From: CAZMXI01 sp964570205
Lineage (GTDB): Bacteria > Planctomycetota > Phycisphaerae > Tepidisphaerales > Tepidisphaeraceae
Direction: 5' to 3'
NCBI GenBank assembly: GCA_964570205.1
Contig: CAZMXI010000109.1
Location: 1-16,974 of the forward strand
Length of the DNA: 16,974 nucleotides
Made by a program: the position numbers and the translations under genes. Numbering within the stretch: the stretch's first letter is position 1; the number at the start of each line of letters is the position of its first letter. Shown piece after piece: positions 6,742 through 12,629 of the stretch. The notes under the pieces are model-generated. The model worked only from the letters and a program-made list of their open reading frames with translations. It was not told where the DNA came from and did no database searches.

Positions 6742-9174
6742 ATGCTGAAGACAGTACTCCCTGGCGTCCTGGCCATCATGACCGGACTTGCCGGAGCGGC
6801 GCTGGCCGCGGAACGAGCAGAGTTCTCAGGCGTCTATCCGCACCTGGCGTATTTCAATGAACAGGGAGAGTGCGGGACGGGCGCCGTCGTGCCGTGGGCG
6901 GGTCGGCTGTGGGTCATCACTTATGGGCCGCACCTGCCCAATGGCTCGGACGACAAGCTCTACGAGATCGATGCCAACCTTAACTCAACGATCCGGCCGG
7001 AGAGCATCGGCGGCACGCCGGCCAACCGGATGATCCACCGCGAGTCAAACCAGCTCTTCATCGGGCCCTACGCGATCGATGCGCAGCGGAACGTTCGGGC
7101 GATCAGTTACAAGCTGATGCCTGGCCGGCCGACGGCGAATATGCGGCACCTGACCGACCCGGCCAACAAGATCTATTACGCGACGATGGAGGAGGGCTTC
7201 TATGAGGTGGATGTGCGCACGCTGGAGGTGAAGGAACTCTATCCCGATGCCAATCGCAACCCCGGCGACCACGCCGGTGCGCTGTTGCCGGGATACCACG
7301 GCAAGGGGGCGTACACCGGGCAGGGTCGGGTGGTCTACGCGAACAACGGAGACCGCGCGGCCGAGGCATTGCGCCGGCCGGATGTCCCCTCGGGATGCCT
7401 GGCCGAATGGGATGGCAAGGCGTGGAACGTCATCCGGCGGAACCAGTTCTGCGATGTGACGGGGCCTGGCGGGATATACGGCAACATCAACCCGCAGGCC
7501 GACCCGATCTGGAGCATCGGCTGGGATCATCGCTCGCTGCTCCTGATGGTGTTGGATGAGGGCCAGTGGCACCCCTTCCGGCTGCCCAAGGCAGCGCACA
7601 CCTATGATGGCGCGCACGGCTGGAACACCGAATGGCCGCGCATTCGCGACATCGGGCAGGATGATCTGCTGATGACCATGCACGGGATGTTCTGGCGATT
7701 CCCTCGGACGTTCTCAGCGCGGAATTCGGCCGGAATCCGCCCGCGATCGTCTTACCTCAAGGTGATCGGCGATTTCTGCAACTGGAATGGGCGGCTGGTT
7801 TTCGGCTGCGATGACACAGCCAAGAGCGAGTTCCTGAACAAGCGCAAAGCCAAGGGCAATTTGACGGGGCCGGGGCAGTCACAGTCGAACCTGTGGTTCA
7901 CCGGCCTGGACCGGCCGGACCAGCTCGGCCCGGCGCTGGGACGAGGCGCGGTGTGGATTAACGACGCGGTCGAAGCGCGCCAGTGGTCTGATCCGTACCT
8001 GTTCGCGGGATTCGATCGGCGCAGCGCGCATCTGGCGCACGATTCGGTCGAGGCGGTGAAGTTCGACTTCGAGGTGAATGATGGCAAGGGCGAATGGCGG
8101 CCGCTGCGGTCGGTGGTGGTGCCCGCCCATGGCTATGTGTTTATCGATTTTCCGGCCGATCAGACCGGCGAGTGGATTCGGGTGCGGCTCGATCGCGACT
8201 GCGCCAGGGCAACCGTGTTCTACAACTGGGCGAACATCAACCGGCGGCAGCGCGAGGCCGATGCGATCTTCGCCGGCCTGGCGAGGCCGGGCGATGCGGA
8301 GGTGGCCGGGGCGCTGATTCGGGCGCGCGGCGAGAACCTCCGCACGCTGGCGGTGGGCGCAACAACCCTCAGCGGCCGGGATGTTCGGGACGCTGGCTAT
8401 TACGAGTTGGACGGCGCGATGAAGCTGCGCCGGGTGGATGATACGGCAGCGCACGACTGGCTGAAGAAGAACGTGGCAATCCCGCGGGGTGTCCTTGCGG
8501 CTGATGCGGCATCCGTGCTGTACATCGACGATGCGGGCAAGCGCTGGCGGCTGCCCAAAGGCGACCCGGCCTTCGATGCGTTCACGGGCGTTGGATTGAT
8601 GCGCATTGACCGCGAGGTGGTGACCGAGCGAGACCTGTTCAATTGCCACGGGACGTTCTATGAGCTGCCGGCCGAGAACGCCGGCGGATTTGCGAAGATC
8701 CGGCCGATCGCCACGCACAACCGCAAGATCATCGACTACTGCTCCTACCGCGGCCTGCTGGTGCTGACGGGGATCAAAGGAGGTGAAGGCAACCGGCACA
8801 TCATCCGGTCCGATGATGGCAAGGCGGCGCTCTGGGTGGGCGTCGTGGATGACCTGTGGAAGCTGGGCAAGGCCGCCGGGACCGGCGGGCCGTGGAAGGA
8901 TACCGAGGTGAAGGCAAACGCGCCCTCCGACCCTTACCTGATGACCGGCTACGACACCAAGCGGCTGACGCTGTCACACGCCAACGCCCACCCCGTGACG
9001 ATGCGGGTTGAGGTGGACATCACCGGCGACGGGCACTGGGTGACGTATGGCAGTTTCGAGGCGCCGGCGACGCGGACGCTCGAGCACGCGTTCCCCGCAT
9101 CGTTCTCGGCCTACTGGGTGCGCATTGTCGCCGACAAGGACTGCACCGCCACGGCGTGGTTCACCTACGAGTGA
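6742..9174 (+). CDS. Secreted beta-rich protein with a duplicated C-terminal unit, function unknown
   Basis: An 810-residue protein I cannot assign to a named family. The start at 6742 has GGAG at 6733-6736 and a clear Sec signal (MLKTVLPGVLAIMTGLAGAA, cut near ALA-AE). Residues 20-260 read like beta-propeller blades (GRLWVITYG, NQLFIGPYAID, KIYYATMEEGFYEVD). The remainder contains two copies of a unit of about 225 residues, at 264-498 and 590-810. Shared landmarks are RLPK, an HG-x-F motif, IRP, a D(F/Y)C segment, SDPYL (416 and 729) followed by G(F/Y)D, and a closing W(I/V)R strand with DxDC-x-AT. Each unit looks like propeller strands followed by a beta-sandwich of sugar-binding type. No catalytic motif is evident. 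Placement between the oxidoreductase and a sulfatase suggests a glycan-binding or glycan-processing role; this is inference from context. Confidence 0.85.
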   Translation: MLKTVLPGVLAIMTGLAGAALAAERAEFSGVYPHLAYFNEQGECGTGAVVPWAGRLWVITYGPHLPNGSDDKLYEIDANLNSTIRPESIGGTPANRMIHRESNQLFIGPYAIDAQRNVRAISYKLMPGRPTANMRHLTDPANKIYYATMEEGFYEVDVRTLEVKELYPDANRNPGDHAGALLPGYHGKGAYTGQGRVVYANNGDRAAEALRRPDVPSGCLAEWDGKAWNVIRRNQFCDVTGPGGIYGNINPQADPIWSIGWDHRSLLLMVLDEGQWHPFRLPKAAHTYDGAHGWNTEWPRIRDIGQDDLLMTMHGMFWRFPRTFSARNSAGIRPRSSYLKVIGDFCNWNGRLVFGCDDTAKSEFLNKRKAKGNLTGPGQSQSNLWFTGLDRPDQLGPALGRGAVWINDAVEARQWSDPYLFAGFDRRSAHLAHDSVEAVKFDFEVNDGKGEWRPLRSVVVPAHGYVFIDFPADQTGEWIRVRLDRDCARATVFYNWANINRRQREADAIFAGLARPGDAEVAGALIRARGENLRTLAVGATTLSGRDVRDAGYYELDGAMKLRRVDDTAAHDWLKKNVAIPRGVLAADAASVLYIDDAGKRWRLPKGDPAFDAFTGVGLMRIDREVVTERDLFNCHGTFYELPAENAGGFAKIRPIATHNRKIIDYCSYRGLLVLTGIKGGEGNRHIIRSDDGKAALWVGVVDDLWKLGKAAGTGGPWKDTEVKANAPSDPYLMTGYDTKRLTLSHANAHPVTMRVEVDITGDGHWVTYGSFEAPATRTLEHAFPASFSAYWVRIVADKDCTATAWFTYE
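7531..8236 (+). repeat. Internal protein repeat, copy 1
   Basis: Encodes residues 264-498 of the 810-residue protein. It aligns by eye with copy 2 along its whole length, from the RLPK strand to the final W(I/V)R...DxDC strand. The two copies are too diverged at DNA level for recombination to be likely. Confidence 0.7.
8509..9171 (+). repeat. Internal protein repeat, copy 2
   Basis: Encodes residues 590-810, ending at the stop. It has small insertions and deletions relative to copy 1; the SDPYL landmark is offset by 313 residues between copies. Confidence 0.7.
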
Positions 9175-9184
9175 TGCACACTCG
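9168..9184. terminator. Hairpin across the convergent gene ends
   Basis: CGAGTG (9168-9173) and CACTCG (9179-9184) form a perfect 6-bp stem with a 5-nt loop. It spans the TGA at 9172-9174 and nearly fills the 15-bp gap before the sulfatase TAG at 9190-9192. There is no T-tract, so it is at best a weak bidirectional 3'-end structure. Confidence 0.3.
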
Positions 9185-9189
9185 CCTGG

Positions 9190-10671
9190 CTACTTCCGAT
9201 CATCTTCGATCGGCTTGCCCTCCCAATAAGGCGCGCCATCGCGCATGTCGATCAAACGCGATGAACTGCCGAGGACGGGCTCGGCGCTGACCTTCGGCAG
9301 GAAGCGGGTGTGCTCCCGTTTGACCTGTGCATAGCGAGCTTCGGCCGTAAGGTTCGTCCATTCGTTCGGGTCGGCCTGCATGTCGTAGAGCTCTTCAGAC
9401 CCATCGGCATAGCGAATGTAGCGCCAACGCTGGCTCCGGATGCCATGGTTGTTCGGGCCGTGGGTGGTGATGGCCGGCCACTGGCGCGGGGCGTCGGCCT
9501 GGCGAAGCTGGGACACGAGGCTGTGCCCTTCAAGACCGGGCCTGGCCGGCAGGCCGCAGAGATCGAGCAGCGTGGGATACATGTCGAGCAATTCGGCCGG
9601 CTGGGTGCATCGGCCGCCGGGCGAGATGCCCGGCCCGGCGAAGATCAGCGGCACGCGCGTCGAGCGATCCCACAGGGTGGTCTTGCCGGTCATCGCCTTT
9701 TCGCCCAGATGCCACCCATTGTCGCCCCAGAGGACAACAATGGTGTTGTCCGCCAGGTTCGCCTGCCGAAGCGCATCGAGCACCCGCCCCACCTGGCTGT
9801 CGGCGAAGCTGACGCTGGCCAGGTAGGCGCGAACCAGCGAGCGCCACTGGTCATGCTGGCGCAGAAGCTCCAGCGTCGGCTCCGGAAGGTTCCAGTGCAG
9901 ATAGGCCGCAAAGCGCGGCAGGTCATCCAGGTCATCCTCCTTGACCTTGGGAAGGACCAGCGACTCTTCGGGATAGAGGTCGAACCACTTCTTCGTCGCA
10001 AAGCACGGCACATGGGGGTGGCGAATGCCCACGCCCAGAAAGAACGGCTGCGCCGGCGGATTCCTGAGCTGCTCGATGGCCCAGCTTGCCACTTTCCAGT
10101 CATCCTGATCCTCATCGCGCTCGGGGTAAATGCCCCAGTCGATCAGAGGGTGGCTCCCCATGTCCGCCCGCATCTTCTGTTTCGGCCGCGGGCCAAAGCC
10201 GCCGTCGAAGCCCCAGACATCAAACTCGCCAGCGCGCTGGTCGCGTGGCGGATAGCCATCGTGGATCACCTTGCCGGTGGCGAGGGTGCGATAGCCGTGG
10301 CTGGCAAGGCACTGGGGCAACGTCACCAGGTTCTTCAGGGCATCGACCGTCCGAAACCAGGGATTCAGCGCGTACACGCCCGTGGTGGATGGCCGCAGAC
10401 CCGTAAGCAGGCTTACGCGGGATGGGTTGCACAGAGGCGCCTGGCAGTGGCCATTAAGGAAGAGCGTACCGCGACGGGCCAGGGCATCGATGTGGGGCGT
10501 CCGGACCTGCGGATGCCCGCCCATGCAACCGAGCCAGTCGTTCTGGTCGTCGATCGCGATGAAGAGGATGTTGGGCCGGCGGCTGGATTCGGCCGCCCGG
10601 CCGCGGCGGGAGACCGCCACCGCCCCGCTGACCGCCAGGGACCGCTTGATGAACTCTCGACGTGGGATCAT
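9190..10671 (-). CDS. Tat-exported sulfatase, iduronate-2-sulfatase-like
   Basis: Complete formylglycine sulfatase of 493 residues. The ATG at 10671 is fixed by AGGAGG at 10682-10677 (5-nt spacing) and by a Tat signal (PRREFIKR at 3-10, then a hydrophobic stretch). The frame stays open upstream to 11613, but only as antisense to the Sua5 gene. Metal ligands Asp41-Asp42 follow strand NILFIAI. The signature CNPSR (81-85) makes Cys81 the formylglycine site. HPHVP contains His220, GDNGWHLGEK carries Asp317, Asn318 and His321, and Lys330 follows in GKTTLWD, so the metal and sulfate pocket looks complete. It is paralogous to the sulfatase at 1-732. Such sulfatases are matured by a formylglycine-generating enzyme or anaerobic sulfatase-maturating enzyme, and neither is encoded here. 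The substrate is unknown; a sulfated glycan is likely given the hydrolase nearby. Confidence 0.94.
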   Translation of the reverse strand: MIPRREFIKRSLAVSGAVAVSRRGRAAESSRRPNILFIAIDDQNDWLGCMGGHPQVRTPHIDALARRGTLFLNGHCQAPLCNPSRVSLLTGLRPSTTGVYALNPWFRTVDALKNLVTLPQCLASHGYRTLATGKVIHDGYPPRDQRAGEFDVWGFDGGFGPRPKQKMRADMGSHPLIDWGIYPERDEDQDDWKVASWAIEQLRNPPAQPFFLGVGIRHPHVPCFATKKWFDLYPEESLVLPKVKEDDLDDLPRFAAYLHWNLPEPTLELLRQHDQWRSLVRAYLASVSFADSQVGRVLDALRQANLADNTIVVLWGDNGWHLGEKAMTGKTTLWDRSTRVPLIFAGPGISPGGRCTQPAELLDMYPTLLDLCGLPARPGLEGHSLVSQLRQADAPRQWPAITTHGPNNHGIRSQRWRYIRYADGSEELYDMQADPNEWTNLTAEARYAQVKREHTRFLPKVSAEPVLGSSSRLIDMRDGAPYWEGKPIEDDRK

Positions 10672-10770
10672 TGCAGCCTCCTGTGGCTGTCCTTTGTACC
10701 CGGAATCGGGGCGCGGTCCAGCGCGTGCGGTATGGGCGATGCATGCTTCTCGCTTCGGCCCGCGAGGCAT

Positions 10771-10776
10771 TATGAT
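10771..10776 (+). promoter_or_regulatory. -10-like hexamer 9 nt before the Sua5 start
   Basis: TATGAT is a 5/6 match to a -10 box and ends 9 nt before ATG 10786, so a transcript would begin within a few bases of the start codon. There is no Shine-Dalgarno sequence before this ATG and no clear -35 box. The geometry is the same as that upstream of the DUF1846 gene. Confidence 0.28.
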
Positions 10777-10785
10777 GCTGAAACG

Positions 10786-11814
10786 ATGGATGCGGTTGAA
10801 ACAGCGGTGCGGTTCCTGCGCGATGGCGGCCTCGTGGCGTTTCCCACGGAAACCGTCTACGGCCTGGGCGCTGATGCAACCAGCAGCGCGGCCGTGAATC
10901 GCATTTTCGCCGCCAAGGGCCGGCCGGCCACCAACCCGCTGATCATCCATGTGGCCGACGAGACTCGCGCAAAGCGCTTTGCCGCGGCTTGGCCGGCCGC
11001 CGCGGCGAAGCTGGCGGAAGCTTTCTGGCCCGGTCCGCTGACGCTGGTGGTGCCCAAGAGCCCCTGGATCGTGAATGAAGCCACGGCGGGGCTGAAGACC
11101 GTCGGCCTTCGTGCGCCCGATCATCCGCTGGCCCTGGAACTGCTGCGGCGCTTTGATGGCCCGGTCGCCGCGCCCAGCGCCAACCGATCCAACCGGGTGA
11201 GCCCAACCACGGCCCAGCACGTGCGCGAGGAACTGGGCAGCGCGGTGGATTTCATCCTCGATGGCGGGCCATGCCACGTCGGGATTGAATCGACCGTGCT
11301 GGACCTGACCAGCCCCGTGCCGATGATCCTGCGCCCCGGCGCGATCACGCTCGAGCAGATCGAGGCCGGAATCGGGCCCGTCCGGCTGCTGCATGCCGTG
11401 GCCGACCCATCCACGCCGGCCGCCAGCCCCGGCCAGCAGACAGTCCATTACGCGCCGCGTGCGGCGGCGTTCCGCTTCGAGCCGGCCGACCGTTTCCGGC
11501 TGGCGCGGTGGTGCCAGGAGCATATCGAGCGGTCGTGGGCGATCCTGGCGATCGGCGATGCCGACGCCGAGGCGATGCTGGCCGCCCTGCCGGCGATTGA
11601 TGGCAACCTGCACAAGCTGATCGAGATGCCGATGGTAGCGCGGGAGTATGCCCGAAGGTTCTACGCCACGCTGCGCGACATGGATGCCCTGAACATCGAA
11701 ACGATCTGGGTGGAAACCCCCCCGCAGGAGCCGCAGTGGCTGGCCATCCGCGACCGCATCGCCCGCGCCACCCGGCCGGGGGCAGCAGCGCTCGGAATCG
11801 GCCCCTTACCATAG
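10786..11814 (+). CDS. sua5: L-threonylcarbamoyladenylate synthase, Sua5/TsaC family
   Basis: Cytoplasmic enzyme that makes threonylcarbamoyl-AMP from threonine, bicarbonate and ATP, the first step of t6A modification at position 37 of ANN-decoding tRNAs. The YrdC domain fills about residues 1-195, with the hallmark strand VAFPTETVYGLGAD (17-30), KGRP (44-47), the WPGPLT turn, and the APSAN and GIESTVLD segments. A C-terminal Sua5 domain continues to residue 342, with YAPRAAAF at the linker, so this is the long two-domain form rather than short TsaC. The ATG at 10786 is chosen because family homology begins at once. An in-frame ATG at 10732 would add 18 residues, and neither has a good ribosome binding site. 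The partners TsaB, TsaD and TsaE are not in the window. The 3' end overlaps the convergent acetyltransferase by 9 bp. Confidence 0.94.
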   Translation: MDAVETAVRFLRDGGLVAFPTETVYGLGADATSSAAVNRIFAAKGRPATNPLIIHVADETRAKRFAAAWPAAAAKLAEAFWPGPLTLVVPKSPWIVNEATAGLKTVGLRAPDHPLALELLRRFDGPVAAPSANRSNRVSPTTAQHVREELGSAVDFILDGGPCHVGIESTVLDLTSPVPMILRPGAITLEQIEAGIGPVRLLHAVADPSTPAASPGQQTVHYAPRAAAFRFEPADRFRLARWCQEHIERSWAILAIGDADAEAMLAALPAIDGNLHKLIEMPMVAREYARRFYATLRDMDALNIETIWVETPPQEPQWLAIRDRIARATRPGAAALGIGPLP

Positions 11815-12321
11815 CAGCAGTTGCATGGAGATCAGGTCGAGCCAGCGGTCGAACTTCTGGCCAAAACTCCTCATATGGGCACACGGGGCAAAGCCATGGC
11901 GGGCATGGAGGGCGAGGCTGGCGGCCTGCTCGGCGTCGATGCTCGCAAGGATGCAGCGGTGGTTCACCTGCCTGGCTCGCTGAATCAACTCAGTGAGCAT
12001 CATCGAGCCGATGCCACGACGGTGGCGGTCGTGGCGGACGTAGACCGAGTCCTCGACGGTCTGACGGTAAGCCCGCAGGGGCTTGAACGGACAGAGACTG
12101 GCCCAGCCGACAATCTCGCTGCCCTCGACGGCCACGATCGCCGGGTAGGCAACGTTGTGGCGGTGGAACCAGGCGATGCGCGTGTCGAGGGCTTCGGGTT
12201 CTTCCAGGTACGTGCAGGTGGAGTGGGCGATGTAGTAATTGTAAATATCGTTGACGGCGGGCATGTCGGCCAAGGTGGCCGGGCGTAATGTAATCCTCGG
12301 GGCGGATGATTCGGGCACCAT
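11806..12321 (-). CDS. GNAT N-acetyltransferase, phosphinothricin acetyltransferase-like
   Basis: Acetyl-CoA-dependent N-acetyltransferase of 171 residues, probably cytoplasmic. The sequence follows the Pat/MnaT (YncA) subgroup closely: ITLRPATLADMPAVNDIYN (10-28), an STCTYLEEP motif, IVGWASLCPF, AYRQTVEDSVYV, the acetyl-CoA loop RHRRGIGSMML, and a terminal region with GF and KFDRWLDLISMQ. Members acetylate L-phosphinothricin, methionine sulfoximine or similar amino-acid analogues; the natural substrate here cannot be told. The start at 12321 has only a weak AAGG upstream. It is the first gene downstream of the kinase operon on the same strand, but 308 bp of palindrome-rich DNA lies between, so it is probably transcribed separately. 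Confidence 0.9.
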   Translation of the reverse strand: MVPESSAPRITLRPATLADMPAVNDIYNYYIAHSTCTYLEEPEALDTRIAWFHRHNVAYPAIVAVEGSEIVGWASLCPFKPLRAYRQTVEDSVYVRHDRHRRGIGSMMLTELIQRARQVNHRCILASIDAEQAASLALHARHGFAPCAHMRSFGQKFDRWLDLISMQLLLW

Positions 12322-12629
12322 TGGGAAGACCTTCGCAGAGACATCGCTGATCGCGGTATTCGCCTAACGAGGCGTATTGTCTCCGAAGGCCTACCCAGTT
12401 CCAGCGCCAGACCTCGCCCCTGATCCGGCCCTTGCAGCGCCCGTGGCACGGGCGCCCCCGCCCGTGACCCTCCCAACGTGGCATGGGCAGCCTGCCCATG
12501 GTCGCGGTACTCCGCGACACAAGAACGCGCGTGCCCCGCGCGTGGTTCAGCCGCCTCCGGCTGTTCAGTCTCGAACGAACGCAGCATCCATGGTTGAGCT
12601 ACGTCCATGCAGTCTCCGAATACTCCCAT
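12322..12629. other. Gene-free intergenic stretch, palindrome-rich
   Basis: 308 bp between the end of the kinase gene and the start of the acetyltransferase, both on the minus strand. Open frames here run on from the coding genes and show no protein-like composition. The stretch holds a small hairpin (CGCCT 12361-12365 and AGGCG 12370-12374), the palindrome array described separately, and a near-direct repeat (CAGTCTCGAA at 12567, CAGTCTCCGAA at 12610). No tRNA, attachment site or insertion sequence end was seen. Confidence 0.8.
12437..12563. repeat. Array of five perfect inverted repeats (REP-like)
   Basis: Five different short palindromes follow each other in 127 bp. First is GCGCCCGTG-g-CACGGGCGC (12437-12455), whose right arm can instead pair with CGCCCGTG at 12459-12466. 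Then CATGGGCAG-c-CTGCCCATG (12482-12500), directly followed by GTCGCGG-tact-CCGCGAC (12501-12518). Then ACGCGCG-tgccc-CGCGCGT (12525-12543) and CAGCCG-cctc-CGGCTG (12548-12563). Every stem is perfect. No T-tract follows on either strand. The pattern resembles clustered REP-like elements that pause polymerase or protect mRNA 3' ends; copy number elsewhere in the genome is unknown from this window. Confidence 0.85.

Noticed and set aside
7879..8799. Minus-strand open frame of 306 codons
   Set aside because: Antisense to the duplicated secreted protein, whose two aligned copies show that the plus strand is coding.
9310..10785. Long plus-strand extension upstream of Sua5
   Set aside because: It is the antisense of the second sulfatase; Sua5 homology begins at the ATG at 10786.
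10672..11613. Long minus-strand extension upstream of the second sulfatase
   Set aside because: Antisense to Sua5; the Tat signal and ribosome binding site fix the sulfatase start at 10671.
12437..12563. Palindrome array as a rho-independent terminator or CRISPR-like array
   Set aside because: No T-tract follows any stem on either strand, and the units are different palindromes, not identical repeats with spacers.
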